Assembly: GCA_014647715.1 (NCBI GenBank)
Contig: BMPS01000017.1
Span: 1-48,693, forward strand
Direction of reading: 5' to 3'
DNA length: 48,693 nucleotides
Origin: Streptomyces cinereus
GTDB lineage: Bacteria > Pseudomonadota > Gammaproteobacteria > Pseudomonadales > Moraxellaceae
Below, piece after piece: positions 25,949 through 35,299 of the stretch (the first letter of the stretch is position 1; the number at the start of each line of letters is the position of its first letter). A program made the position numbers and the translations under genes. Below the pieces are notes generated by a model. It did not search any database. It saw only the letters and a program-made list of their open reading frames with translations, and was not told the origin of the DNA.

Positions 25949-26782
25949 TTACTGCAAAAAAGTACCGAGACGTTGACCCATTGTCACTGGCACTGAATTA
26001 TAAAGACCTGCGCCCCAAGCCATGCCCGCTGATTTGGGTAATATCACAATCGCCGTTGAGCCCAAATAAAACCGCCCAAGCTCATCGCCTTTTTTCAACG
26101 TCATCTGATGAGTTTGACGCTGCACGCGATCGCTACGTTTGATTTTGCCTGTGGCAACTGTTTCAATCCCTGCTACAATCATCGCCCCGACTAGCACAAC
26201 ACAAGCTTTACCAAATTCGGTATCAAACACACACACGCAGCGCTCGTTACGGGCAAACAAATCGGTAATATTTTCAGCGGTCTCGTTATTGACCGAGAAT
26301 AGCTGTCCTGGCACATAGATGGTTTCTACCAAAGTACCGTCAAATGGCATATGCACGCGGTGATAATTGGTTGGTGCCAAATACACGGTGACAAAACTTC
26401 CCTCTTGCATGGCTTTGCCAAGTTCATAATCCGCGAGCAATTGCCCAACTTCATACGATTTGCCTTTGGCTTGCAGGATTTGGTCTTTATCGATTTGCCC
26501 CAATTGCGATATCATGCCATCTGCAGGACAGATCAGCGCATCTGGGTCATCATCAATCTTGCGCGCGCCATCTTTGAGCTCACGGGTAAAAAAATCATTA
26601 AAACTGTCATACTGAGAAAAACTACCGCGCGCATATTCCTCTAGCTTGATGCCATACACCGAAGCAAAGGTACGAATAAAGGTTTTTTTCACCATCGGAT
26701 GACGGCTTTGGGCAAGACGACCTGCGATTTCACTGATTTTTTGTTGTGGGACAAGCGATTGTAACGTCGTAAACAAGGTCAT
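25949..26782 (-). CDS. psd: Phosphatidylserine decarboxylase proenzyme
   Basis: Inner-membrane enzyme that makes phosphatidylethanolamine, the main phospholipid. The proenzyme cleaves itself at LGST: G241-S242 here, leaving a pyruvoyl group on the alpha chain. Catalytic-triad candidates are D88 in CPADG and H144 in HRVHMPFDG. The 277 residues fit the short gammaproteobacterial form (about 285-320). It runs opposite to dtd across a 151-base region. Confidence 0.97.
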   Translation of the reverse strand: MTLFTTLQSLVPQQKISEIAGRLAQSRHPMVKKTFIRTFASVYGIKLEEYARGSFSQYDSFNDFFTRELKDGARKIDDDPDALICPADGMISQLGQIDKDQILQAKGKSYEVGQLLADYELGKAMQEGSFVTVYLAPTNYHRVHMPFDGTLVETIYVPGQLFSVNNETAENITDLFARNERCVCVFDTEFGKACVVLVGAMIVAGIETVATGKIKRSDRVQRQTHQMTLKKGDELGRFYLGSTAIVILPKSAGMAWGAGLYNSVPVTMGQRLGTFLQ

Positions 26783-26933
26783 AAGTTACTCGAGATTGGC
26801 ATTTTAAAGTTGGCTTATTATAATCAAAATCCCCCTTAGAATCACGGTATACTAAACACTGGGCTACGAGTTAAGCGACAAGCTAGCTGTTAAGTTAAGC
26901 CGCTTACGCTCAAACTGACGGATAGGAAAAATC

Positions 26934-27386
26934 ATGAAAGCAGTACTACAACGGGTGAAATTTGCCAAAGTAGCAGTTAACCAAGCGCCTCACCCACAAC
27001 AAATCGTCGGCGAGATTGCCCATGGCGTACTTGTCTACCTTGGACTTGGGCATGATGATACGCTTGCGATGGGGCAAAAAATGATTGATAAAATCCTCAC
27101 CTATCGCGTATTTGAAAATGAGCTAGGCAAAATGGATAAAAACGTGCAACAGGTTAATGGCGGTTTACTGTTAGTGTCGCAGTTTACCCTCCTTGCCAAT
27201 ACCCAATCGGGTAGACGTCCTGATTTTAAGCCCGCGATGGCGCCCGACACTGCCAAAGCTTTGTTTGCCCAGATAGTCGCGTATGCCAAGACGCAATATG
27301 CAGCCGTGCAAACAGGCGAATTTGGCGCAGATATGCAAGTTAGCAGTTGCAATGATGGTCCGATAAATTTTATTTTTGAACTGTGA
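26934..27386 (+). CDS. dtd: D-aminoacyl-tRNA deacylase
   Basis: Removes D-amino acids (and glycine mischarged on tRNA-Ala) from tRNA. The 150 residues show SQFTLLANTQSGRRPDF, which holds the catalytic-loop SQFTL motif, and the C-terminal NDGPINFIFEL (family NxGP-V/I-T/N-F, the Gly-cisPro partner region). ATAGGAAAAATC precedes the ATG. The length is typical (145-150). Confidence 0.96.
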   Translation: MKAVLQRVKFAKVAVNQAPHPQQIVGEIAHGVLVYLGLGHDDTLAMGQKMIDKILTYRVFENELGKMDKNVQQVNGGLLLVSQFTLLANTQSGRRPDFKPAMAPDTAKALFAQIVAYAKTQYAAVQTGEFGADMQVSSCNDGPINFIFEL

Positions 27387-27469
27387 TGCGACCTGTGTTG
27401 ATTAATAAAAATTAAGTCAAACGCCGAATTTTTTACAACACCACAAATAAAAGCCATAAAAGCTTATCA

Positions 27470-27487
27470 TTGTCATTTTTTTGTCAT
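27470..27487 (+). promoter_or_regulatory. Pho box 1 upstream of phoB
   Basis: Two TTGTCAT direct repeats with start positions exactly 11 bases apart (27470 and 27481), separated by TTTT. This is the architecture of the PhoB-binding Pho box (consensus CTGTCAT-N4-CTGTCAT). TAATAT at 27500-27505 is suitably placed as its -10. Confidence 0.75.
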
Positions 27488-27510
27488 ATTCTGAAGTTGT
27501 AATATGGGCA

Positions 27511-27528
27511 TTGTAATATTGTTGTCAT
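27511..27528 (+). promoter_or_regulatory. Pho box 2 upstream of phoB
   Basis: TTGTAAT at 27511 and TTGTCAT at 27522, again 11 bases apart with a four-base spacer (ATTG). It is weaker than box 1 and ends 48 bases before the phoB ATG. Confidence 0.6.
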
Positions 27529-27576
27529 AAAATTATTTTGACAGACAGTTGCCTATTTTTATCGCTTGAGAAATTT

Positions 27577-28275
27577 ATGAAAAATGAAACTATTTTGGTA
27601 GTGGAAGATGAGCCTGCCATTCGAGAAATGATCGTGACCACACTAGAGATGGCAGGATTTGATTGTTTGCAAGCCTCAGAAGTCTCTCAAGCCCATCATT
27701 TGGTGGTCGATCATCGTCCTAACCTCATCTTATTAGACTGGATGCTACCCAATGGGCTATCAGGCATTGATTTATGCCGCCGCCTGAAAAAAGATGAAAT
27801 GCTCTCTGAAATTCCTATCATCATGCTCACCGCCAAAGGCGAAGAAGACAACAAAGTTCAAGGACTTGACGCTGGGGCAGATGACTATATCACCAAGCCG
27901 TTTTCCACCCGTGAATTGGTTTCCCGTATCAAAGCGGTATTGCGCCGTAGTAGCGCATTGTCAGGCGAAAAACCCATTGATGTGGGCGGCTTGTCGCTAG
28001 ACCCTGCCAGTCAGCGCGTGAGTGCCAATAACAAAGCGGTAGATATCGGACCGACAGAGTATCGGCTACTTGCTTTTTTTATGAGTCATCCCGAGCGGGC
28101 TTATACCCGTACCCAGCTACTCGATCAAGTGTGGGGTGGCAATGTGTATGTCGAAGATCGTACCATTGACGTGCATATCCGCCGCCTGCGTAAAGTGCTT
28201 GAGCCATTTGGGTTTGCGGACTATATTCAAACTGTACGTGGCACAGGCTATCGTTTTTCTAATAAAATCGACTAA
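27577..28275 (+). CDS. phoB: Phosphate regulon response regulator PhoB
   Basis: OmpR/PhoB-type transcription factor of the phosphate starvation response. In 232 residues the receiver domain (1-120) has acidic-pocket E10/D11, phosphoacceptor D54 in ILLDWMLP, switch T85 and K107 in TKPFS; the winged-helix DNA-binding domain (about 130-228) ends VRGTGYRFS. The W at 55 after the phosphoacceptor is typical of PhoB. The open frame begins at a TTG at 27538, but the ATG at 27577 gives the normal family N-terminus. Two Pho-box-like sites upstream point to autoregulation, and phoR follows after 68 bases. Confidence 0.95.
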   Translation: MKNETILVVEDEPAIREMIVTTLEMAGFDCLQASEVSQAHHLVVDHRPNLILLDWMLPNGLSGIDLCRRLKKDEMLSEIPIIMLTAKGEEDNKVQGLDAGADDYITKPFSTRELVSRIKAVLRRSSALSGEKPIDVGGLSLDPASQRVSANNKAVDIGPTEYRLLAFFMSHPERAYTRTQLLDQVWGGNVYVEDRTIDVHIRRLRKVLEPFGFADYIQTVRGTGYRFSNKID

Positions 28276-28343
28276 AATACCCTGATTAATCGCATTGAAA
28301 TTTTTGCCAACTTATCCCAACTTCGCTATAGTAAGCTTTCTCA

Positions 28344-29672
28344 ATGGATGCTAGAAAAATTAATATGTGGTCGAGCATTTTACCCGTGGTGACAGTTGGG
28401 GTTGCCGGGCTGTTGATTGGCGGGCTATTAGGGTTTTGGGGTTGGGGACTGGCGATAGGGCTTTGCCTGTATCAGCTATATTTTTTATGGTCGATACAAC
28501 GCTTTAAAGCATGGTACAACAAAAACCCCGATGAGCCGCCGCCTGCCTTTGAGTCCAACCTTAGTGTCGTTGCCAGCAATATCTACCAAGTCAATCGCCA
28601 AGAGAAATTGGCGCATCAGCAAACCGTTTCGCTGGTGCAAAAAGTGCGTGACTCGCTAAGCGCATTGCAAGACTCGATTATTCTGATTGACAAAAACGAC
28701 TGTATCGAATGGTGGAACAACTCTGCCGAGCGGCTTTTTCAATTTAAAGCGCCCGACCAAGGTCGCAATATGTTGACCATTATTCGCAACCCGCTTTTTC
28801 ATCAATATTATCACCACATTGAAGACTATCCAGATGGTGTGCGTATCCATAACCCGTCTAATATCGAGCGCTATGTGCAGTGCAAGATTACCAAATTTGG
28901 GCAAGAAAAATTACTGCTGATTTATGATGTCACCCGTTTTCAGCATTTAGAACAGATGCGAAAAGACTTTGTGGCAAATGTTTCGCATGAACTGCGCACG
29001 CCGCTTACCGTCATCATGGGGTATGTGGAGACTTTGAGTGAACAGCCCGATTTAGATCCGCGTATTGCTCGCGCGTTTACTCAGATGATGCAGCAAAGTC
29101 AGCGCATGAATAACATCATTAATGACTTACTGTTATTATCTCGACTAGAGAACGATGAAAAGCCCACTGAGCCCAAAGACATTGACATTCCCAAAATGCT
29201 GATGCAATTGTTTGACGATGCGCAGATGTACAACAAGTCATACGACCATATGATTCATTTGCACATCGACAGCACGTTACATATTTTGGGCTATGAAGAT
29301 TATCTGCGAAGTGCGCTCAGTAACTTGATTACCAATGCCATGAAATACACCCCAAAAGGTGGGGAGATTAGTATTAGCTGGCATGAGTGTGACGCGGGGG
29401 TATGTTTTAGCGTGACCGACAATGGCATTGGTATCGAGCAGCGCCATATTCAGCGCTTAACCGAGCGTTTTTACCGCGTGGACACGGGTCGAAGCCGTGA
29501 CACAGGGGGTACCGGTTTGGGGCTAGCAATTGTCAAGCATGTCTTGTATCAGCACCATGCCACCTTGGATATCACATCCATAGTTGGCAAAGGCTCGACC
29601 TTTACTGTGACCTTTCCAAAATCTGCCAGTATTCCAACCCAATCCCTTAATCCTGCAAGCCCACAAAGTTAA
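28344..29672 (+). CDS. phoR: Phosphate regulon sensor histidine kinase PhoR
   Basis: Membrane sensor kinase of PhoB, inhibited by the Pst transporter/PhoU when phosphate is plentiful. In 442 residues: two close hydrophobic segments (about 11-31 and 33-50) with almost no periplasmic loop, a linker, a PAS domain (about 105-195), HisKA with phosphorylated H215 in VANVSHELRTP, and a HATPase domain with N331 (LITNAMKYT), DNGIGI (359-364) and GGTGLGLAI (388-396). An ATG at 28365 is an alternative start; no strong ribosome binding site is seen at either. Its last 26 bases overlap the oppositely directed dadA-like gene. Confidence 0.95.
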   Translation: MDARKINMWSSILPVVTVGVAGLLIGGLLGFWGWGLAIGLCLYQLYFLWSIQRFKAWYNKNPDEPPPAFESNLSVVASNIYQVNRQEKLAHQQTVSLVQKVRDSLSALQDSIILIDKNDCIEWWNNSAERLFQFKAPDQGRNMLTIIRNPLFHQYYHHIEDYPDGVRIHNPSNIERYVQCKITKFGQEKLLLIYDVTRFQHLEQMRKDFVANVSHELRTPLTVIMGYVETLSEQPDLDPRIARAFTQMMQQSQRMNNIINDLLLLSRLENDEKPTEPKDIDIPKMLMQLFDDAQMYNKSYDHMIHLHIDSTLHILGYEDYLRSALSNLITNAMKYTPKGGEISISWHECDAGVCFSVTDNGIGIEQRHIQRLTERFYRVDTGRSRDTGGTGLGLAIVKHVLYQHHATLDITSIVGKGSTFTVTFPKSASIPTQSLNPASPQS

Positions 29673-30996
29673 AATTTACTTGTAGCTGACGCCCTTGCAT
29701 GATATCAGCAATCGCTTTTGCTGAGCCATTCGAGTGCGTCCAGCCCAAAGTGCCATGTCCGGTGTTGAGATACAAATTATCAATAAGTCCTTGGCGATTA
29801 ACCGCGCGACCGATAATCGGCACATTTGACGGTGTCATCGGTCGCAGCCCTGTCCAATAATTTGGCTGAGTCAAATCTACCGCATCCCCAAACACCTCTC
29901 TCACCCGCCGCGTAATCGCTTGGCAACGAACGGGATTAAGCTCAAGGTTAAAACCGTTAAATTCAGCCGTTCCTGCTACTCGCAAGCGATCGCCTAAGCG
30001 CGAGTACACCAGTTTAAACTCATCATCAATCAAGCTCACATAAGGTGTCTCATCGGGTCGCACTACGGGGTACGTGGCTGAATAGCCTTTGGCAGGATAG
30101 ATGGGTAGATTGATACCTAATGCTTTGACTAAGGCAGGACTATAACTCCCTAACGCCAGTACATACGCATCCGCAGATAGTATCTGTGACTGCGCTGGCA
30201 AAGCGGTATTATCTCTGCTATCAACGGATATTACTTCCACACCGTCAATGTGTTGGTTATGATAAATAAGTCGTTTGATGGCAGTATTAAATAAAAATGT
30301 TACCCCTTGCTGTTGACAAAGTGCGGCCAAGCGATGGGTGAATTTTTGCGCATCCCCTGATTCATCAAGTGCCGTATAAGTCGCCCCAACCAATTCTTTG
30401 CCAATACCAGTTAACGCAGGCTCTAATTCTATCGCTTTATCCACACTAATTACTTGCCGATCACAACCCAATTGCTGCATCCGCTTAGTGGGTGCTATCG
30501 CTGCTTGAAACTCAGCATGATCGGTATAAAAATGCATAATACCGCGTGTCAGACAGTCATAATCAATGCCCGTTTGCGCCCTGACTTCGCCGAGTACTTG
30601 CCGAGAGTATAATCCTAAATTGACCATTTGCACCAAATTAGCATCGGCACTTTTCACATTGCACTGCTGCAAAAATTGCCAACCCCATCGCCACAGCGCC
30701 ATATCAGGGGCTGTATCTTGTCCCGCATTGCCCGGCAAACCCAACAACCGACGCCAGCGAAACAACAATGGCGCATCTTCTCGCAATAACCATTTTAGCG
30801 CTTTATAGGGTGTATCAGGATTTGCCCAAGGCGTGGCATGTGACACAGATATTTGCCCACCATTGGCAAACGATGTTGACAATGCCGCGCTACTTTCGCG
30901 CTCGATTACCGTTACCTCAAACCCTGCTTGTCGAAGCTGCCAAGCAGTGGTGACACCCACCACCCCTGCACCAAGCACGATTACCTGCTTTGTCAT
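29647..30996 (-). CDS. dadA: D-amino acid dehydrogenase (DadA-like FAD oxidoreductase)
   Basis: Membrane-associated flavoenzyme that oxidises D-amino acids, classically D-alanine after racemisation in L-alanine use. The 449-residue product has the FAD dinucleotide motif GAGVVG (9-14) after VIVLG, the family GGQISVSHATPWANPD region, and a C-terminal GLRPMTPSNVPIIG...NTGHGTLGWTHSNGSAKAIAD signature. The frame extends 21 codons further, but ATG at 30996 has AAGGCAAG upstream and begins the canonical MTKQVIVLGAG start. No racemase gene is adjacent, so an alternative member such as another D-amino acid specificity is possible. Its 3' end overlaps phoR by 26 bases. Confidence 0.9.
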   Translation of the reverse strand: MTKQVIVLGAGVVGVTTAWQLRQAGFEVTVIERESSAALSTSFANGGQISVSHATPWANPDTPYKALKWLLREDAPLLFRWRRLLGLPGNAGQDTAPDMALWRWGWQFLQQCNVKSADANLVQMVNLGLYSRQVLGEVRAQTGIDYDCLTRGIMHFYTDHAEFQAAIAPTKRMQQLGCDRQVISVDKAIELEPALTGIGKELVGATYTALDESGDAQKFTHRLAALCQQQGVTFLFNTAIKRLIYHNQHIDGVEVISVDSRDNTALPAQSQILSADAYVLALGSYSPALVKALGINLPIYPAKGYSATYPVVRPDETPYVSLIDDEFKLVYSRLGDRLRVAGTAEFNGFNLELNPVRCQAITRRVREVFGDAVDLTQPNYWTGLRPMTPSNVPIIGRAVNRQGLIDNLYLNTGHGTLGWTHSNGSAKAIADIMQGRQLQVNFNFVGLQD

Positions 30997-31064
30997 AACT
31001 TGCCTTACTGTCGTTAGCTGATGAATATCTATAGATAAAAAATGTAGATTGACTAGCAATCAAT

Positions 31065-31097
31065 AAAAAGCCCCCAGTTATCATGGAGGCTTTTTTT
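31065..31097 (-). terminator. mscL terminator
   Basis: On the minus strand AAAAAGCCTCC pairs with GGGGGCTTTTT around a nine-base loop, with one U-G pair at the middle position. On the plus strand that position is a mismatch, so it works best for mscL. Confidence 0.78.
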
Positions 31098-31151
31098 CAT
31101 TTATAAATAACATGGACTGAAATTTTAATCTATCAGCTTTTTTACAAACCG

Positions 31152-31583
31152 TTATTTGCTTAATTTACTGCTGATTTCACGCAGCAATAGTACTTCTTCT
31201 GAAGGTTCTGGTGCAGCCGCTTCTTGTGCTTCGCTTTGACGGCGTAGGCGGTTCATAGCTTTCACCAACATAAAAATGATAAATGCCAAAATAATAAAGT
31301 TGATTAAGATGGTGACAAAATTACCATATGCAAATACAGGCACACCCGCTTTTTTGAGCGCATCATACGTCATAGCGGTGCCTGCAGGTACATCACCTAA
31401 CACCACAAACATATTGGTAAAGTCGATTCTGCCGCCCATAATCGCAGAGATAATCGGCATAATAATATCTTCTACCAACGACGTGGTGATTTTACCAAAT
31501 GCGCCGCCGATGATGACACCCACTGCCAAATCCATCACATTGCCTTTGAGGGCAAACTCTTTAAATTCTGACATCATACTCAT
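31152..31583 (-). CDS. mscL: Large-conductance mechanosensitive channel MscL
   Basis: Inner-membrane pentameric channel that opens under hypo-osmotic shock. The 143 residues start with the amphipathic MSEFKEFALKGNVMDLAVGVIIGGAFGKI helix and TM1, have a periplasmic loop with GRIDFTNMFVVLGD, TM2 at about 85-108, and a charged C-terminal helix LLLREISSKL. TAGGAGA lies seven bases before the first ATG; a second in-frame ATG three codons on is possible. Confidence 0.97.
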   Translation of the reverse strand: MSMMSEFKEFALKGNVMDLAVGVIIGGAFGKITTSLVEDIIMPIISAIMGGRIDFTNMFVVLGDVPAGTAMTYDALKKAGVPVFAYGNFVTILINFIILAFIIFMLVKAMNRLRRQSEAQEAAAPEPSEEVLLLREISSKLSK

Positions 31584-31698
31584 ATAACTTCTCCTACTTT
31601 CAAAATAATTGCTACAATCGTTGACTAAAATCCCTTATCATCATAAGGAATTGTGTAAAATTTTAAACCTTTGCTTTGCCAGTGTGTAGATTAAATTA

Positions 31699-31727
31699 AA
31701 AAAGCTTGTAACAGGTACAAGCTTTTT
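31699..31727 (-). terminator. typA terminator
   Basis: AAAAAGCTTGTA (31699-31710) and TACAAGCTTTTT (31716-31727) form a perfect 12-base-pair stem with a five-base loop, about 50 bases after the typA stop. Confidence 0.88.
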
Positions 31728-31776
31728 GTAAATAAATGTTAGGCTTTCTCAAAATTTTTATCGCGTAGATTCGCTA

Positions 31777-33615
31777 TTATTTACGACCGTTACGTTTACG
31801 TTCATTCTCAGTCAAGTATTTTTTGCGTAGACGAATTGATTTTGGTGTCACTTCAACCAGCTCATCATCTTCAATAAATTCAAGCGCTTGTTCAAGGGTA
31901 AAAATGATTGGCGGCGTTAAAATAATCGCATCATCGGTACCACTGGCGCGCACGTTCGTCAACTGTTTTGCTTTGGTTGGATTAACTACCATGTCATCGC
32001 TACGTGAGTTTTGACCGACAATCATACCTTCATACACTTCAGTTTGTGGTGATACAAACATACGACCACGTTCTTGAAGGTTAAATAGCGCATAGCCCAA
32101 TACAGTACCATTCACCATAGAAATCAACACCCCATTTTGGCGTTTTGCCACATCGCCTGTTTTGACAGGACCATAATGTGAGAAACTTGAGGTCATGATA
32201 CCGGTACCTGAGGTAATGGTTAAGAACTCAGAGCGAAAACCGATTAAACCACGTGACGGTACTACCGCTTCAATACGGATACGACCTTTGCCGTCAACTT
32301 CCATATTGGTCAATTCGCCTTTACGGTAGCCCATTTGCTCCATTACCGCACCTTGGTGCTGTTCTTCAACGTCAAAAATCACATTTTCAAACGGCTCTTG
32401 TTTCTCACCCTCGATTTCACGAACAATTACTTCTGGACGTGACACACCCAGCTCAAAACCTTCACGGCGCATATTCTCAATCAATACAGATAAGTGAAGT
32501 TCCCCACGACCTGAGACTTTAAATTTATCAGGACTGTCGGTATCTTCTACGCGAAGTGCCACGTTATGAATTAACTCACGTTCTAGACGCTCACGAATAT
32601 TGCGTGACGTCACGAATTTACCTTCTTTACCCGCGAATGGTGAGTTGTTCACTTGGAAAGTCATCGATACGGTTGGCTCATCGACACTTAGCGCTGGTAA
32701 GGCTTCTACGTTTTGTGGATCACAGATAGTATCAGAAATATTTAACGCATCGATACCCGTGATACAGACGATATCACCGGCCTGCGCCATAGGTACTTCG
32801 ATACGATCAAGACCATGGTAACCCATGATTTGTAGGATACGGCCGTTGCGTTTATTACCTTCTTTATCAACAATCGTTACAGGTGTGTTGGTTTTAACTG
32901 AACCACGTTGTATACGACCGATACCAATCAAACCTTTGAAGTTATCATAATCAAGGCTTGAAATCTGCATACGGAATGGACCTTCCGTATCCACCTGTGG
33001 TGGCTCAACAACATTAACGATGGTTTCAAACAATGGCTGCATATCTTCTGCAAGCTCGTCAGGCGATAACCCTGCAATACCATTCATGGCAGAGGTATAA
33101 ACGATTGGAAAATCTAGCTGCTCATCTGTCGCACCCAAATTATCAAACAAATCAAACACCTGATCCATGACCCAGTCTGGACGGGCGCTTGGTTTGTCAA
33201 TTTTATTAATCACCACGATTGGCTTTAAGCCACGGGCAAATGCTTTTGAGGTCACAAAACGGGTTTGTGGCATAGGACCATCAACGGCATCAACTAACAA
33301 CAACACACAGTCAACCATCGACATTACCCGTTCAACTTCACCACCAAAATCGGCGTGACCGGGGGTGTCGACGATGTTAATACGGTATTCAACGCCGTCT
33401 TTAGGATTGGTCCATTTGATCGCCGTATTTTTGGCTAAAATGGTAATACCACGCTCTTGCTCTAATGCGTTAGAGTCCATGACGCGTTCAACTTCTGCGG
33501 CACGCTCACCAAAAGTACCTGATTGTTGTAACAGTTTATCGACTAGAGTAGTTTTACCATGGTCAACGTGGGCAATAATCGCAATATTGCGAAGATTTTT
33601 GATTGAATCTGACAT
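31777..33615 (-). CDS. typA: Translational GTPase TypA/BipA
   Basis: Ribosome-binding GTPase important for 50S assembly, cold growth and stress. The 612 residues begin with [20 protein letters not shown] (G1), DTPGHADF (G3) and VVINKIDKP (G4), followed by EF-G-like domains II, III and V and the family-specific C-terminal domain with [18 protein letters not shown]. The length matches E. coli BipA (607). A purine-rich AAGAG lies about 12 bases before the ATG. Confidence 0.97.
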   Translation of the reverse strand: MSDSIKNLRNIAIIAHVDHGKTTLVDKLLQQSGTFGERAAEVERVMDSNALEQERGITILAKNTAIKWTNPKDGVEYRINIVDTPGHADFGGEVERVMSMVDCVLLLVDAVDGPMPQTRFVTSKAFARGLKPIVVINKIDKPSARPDWVMDQVFDLFDNLGATDEQLDFPIVYTSAMNGIAGLSPDELAEDMQPLFETIVNVVEPPQVDTEGPFRMQISSLDYDNFKGLIGIGRIQRGSVKTNTPVTIVDKEGNKRNGRILQIMGYHGLDRIEVPMAQAGDIVCITGIDALNISDTICDPQNVEALPALSVDEPTVSMTFQVNNSPFAGKEGKFVTSRNIRERLERELIHNVALRVEDTDSPDKFKVSGRGELHLSVLIENMRREGFELGVSRPEVIVREIEGEKQEPFENVIFDVEEQHQGAVMEQMGYRKGELTNMEVDGKGRIRIEAVVPSRGLIGFRSEFLTITSGTGIMTSSFSHYGPVKTGDVAKRQNGVLISMVNGTVLGYALFNLQERGRMFVSPQTEVYEGMIVGQNSRSDDMVVNPTKAKQLTNVRASGTDDAIILTPPIIFTLEQALEFIEDDELVEVTPKSIRLRKKYLTENERKRNGRK

Positions 33616-33667
33616 AAAAAAATAGCTCTTGAAAATTCGGCTAGGAAGGGAAATTAAAACACGCGGT

Positions 33668-33676
33668 AGTATAACA
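33668..33676 (-). promoter_or_regulatory. Extended -10 promoter candidate of typA
   Basis: TGTTATACT on the minus strand is an extended -10 (TGnTATAMT) with no good -35. Transcription would start near 33661, giving a leader of about 45 bases. Confidence 0.4.
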
Positions 33677-33736
33677 TCTTATCATTAAAAATAGATTAAA
33701 TTTATCTAAGTTGAGTTTATAGCTGATAATAAAAAT

Positions 33737-33768
33737 AAAAAAAGCTACCAACGAGGGTAGCTTTTTTT
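33737..33768 (-). terminator. ompA terminator
   Basis: AAAAAAAGCTACC (33737-33749) and GGTAGCTTTTTTT (33756-33768) form a perfect 13-base-pair stem with a six-base loop, 14 bases after the ompA stop. Confidence 0.9.
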
Positions 33769-33781
33769 ATTTAATAGCTAA

Positions 33782-34942
33782 TTACTGTACGTTCATGTCT
33801 TTAGTTTGAACAGTTGTGCCAGATTTGTTACCAGTGATGATAGCATATACACGACGGTTCATTGCACGACCTTCAGCAGTGTTATTGTCTGCGATTGGGC
33901 GGTCATAACCGTAACCCACTGTGCTAATACGTTGTGGTGCAACACCAAATTGGTTAACTAACATTGATTTAACCGCATTTGCACGTGCTTCAGACAAACG
34001 TTGGTTGTAACGCGCAGATGGACCAGTTTTTGAAGCGTGACCTTCAATTGAAGCTGTTGAGTTTGGATATTCACTCATTTTTTCAGCAACTTTTTGGATT
34101 TCTGGTTTGTACTGATCTTTGATGACAGTTTTGTCATTGTCAAAGAATACACGCAATTCCATACGTAATGCTTCATCAGTTGGGATTTCACGTGGGCAAC
34201 CATCAGCATCTACAACAACGTTTAATGGGGTACCTGGGCATTTGTCAACGCTATTTAATACGCCATCTTGGTCGTCATCACCATCAGTCAAAACAATTGG
34301 TGCAGGCTCAACTGGAGTAGGCTCAACTACTGGCGCTGCTGGTGCCAAGTGACCACCTAAAACCACGTTAAGACCTGCTAATGCTAGACCTTCCCACCAA
34401 TCGTTATCGAAGTTATAAATCGCACGACCTTCACCACGTAAGCTTAATGCATCATTGATACGGTAGTAAGCACCAAGACCTAGGTTACCAATTGTATCTT
34501 TAGAAGTATATTTGTTGTCACCATTAACTAAAGAAGTTTTAGATTGACCTGCACCAATTAACACATATGGCTTGAACGGGCTGTTAGTATAGCCACTAAA
34601 GGTTTCTGTACCGATAGTAAAGTTACCTGAGTATGATTTTTGTTCAAAATCCCATCCATTAACTGTATTACCATTGCCAGTCAATACATCAGAATCAGTT
34701 TCACCGTATTCTAATTCAAGCGCGATAGTTGGTGTCAATTCGATACCAATACCTGCACCAGTGTATAAGTCGTTATCTTGGTGAGCACCAAAGAATTGTT
34801 CGCCTTGTTTATCTTCAGTATCACCAATACCATCTACATAGTGATAACCTAGTAGTAAAGGTGTAACAGTAACGCCTGCGTTAGCGGCTACTGGCATAAC
34901 AGCTGCAGCAACAACTGCTAGAGCGATTTTATTTAGCTTCAT
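33782..34942 (-). CDS. OmpA-family outer membrane protein
   Basis: Major outer-membrane protein of the OmpA/OprF type. In 386 residues: signal peptide 1-22 with cleavage ANA|G, an eight-strand beta barrel (about 23-205), a Pro/Val linker, a calcium-binding thrombospondin type-3 repeat (DGDDDQDGVLNSVDKCPG, about 218-235, with a Cys pair closing at DADGCP), and a C-terminal OmpA peptidoglycan-binding domain (about 258-372). In that domain the usual GHTDxTG is GHASKTG, so the Asp that binds diaminopimelate is Ser, while the later Arg (EARAN) is kept. The ribosome binding site GGAGGA, seven bases before the ATG, is the strongest in the window. Confidence 0.94.
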   Translation of the reverse strand: MKLNKIALAVVAAAVMPVAANAGVTVTPLLLGYHYVDGIGDTEDKQGEQFFGAHQDNDLYTGAGIGIELTPTIALELEYGETDSDVLTGNGNTVNGWDFEQKSYSGNFTIGTETFSGYTNSPFKPYVLIGAGQSKTSLVNGDNKYTSKDTIGNLGLGAYYRINDALSLRGEGRAIYNFDNDWWEGLALAGLNVVLGGHLAPAAPVVEPTPVEPAPIVLTDGDDDQDGVLNSVDKCPGTPLNVVVDADGCPREIPTDEALRMELRVFFDNDKTVIKDQYKPEIQKVAEKMSEYPNSTASIEGHASKTGPSARYNQRLSEARANAVKSMLVNQFGVAPQRISTVGYGYDRPIADNNTAEGRAMNRRVYAIITGNKSGTTVQTKDMNVQ

Positions 34943-35003
34943 AGAAGTCCTCCAAAGGATTGGCTAATTTTAAATTAAAATAACCTGACAGTTAATTCAC
35001 AAA

Positions 35004-35032
35004 ATAACACATGTAATTTATGAACTTGTTAA
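35004..35032 (-). promoter_or_regulatory. Candidate ompA promoter
   Basis: On the minus strand TTAACA and TGTTAT are separated by 17 bases. The expected start is near 34997, giving a leader of about 55 bases. The -10 is weak (four of six). Confidence 0.35.
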
Positions 35033-35271
35033 ATATAGCTTAACGCCTAAAAATTGTGTTTACAACTCTTTTTTTTACATTGCTACACAATATTACACGA
35101 ACATCACAATATGTTATATTTTTATTTTTTAGTAGCCAAGCTAATCACTTACGCCCGATACTAAAAATTCAACAACCATCATGATTCGACATTACACATC
35201 AGAACTATGCACTTATCTTGAGAATGATTTTAATACAGTCTATTTAAATTTACCATATCTTAAATTCATAC

Positions 35272-35299
35272 TGTCACTAAATGATACATTCTAGTGACA
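35272..35299. repeat. Eight-base inverted repeat, operator-like
   Basis: TGTCACTA (35272-35279) and TAGTGACA (35292-35299) are a perfect inverted repeat around 12 bases, two helical turns centre to centre. There is no T tract. Confidence 0.45.
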
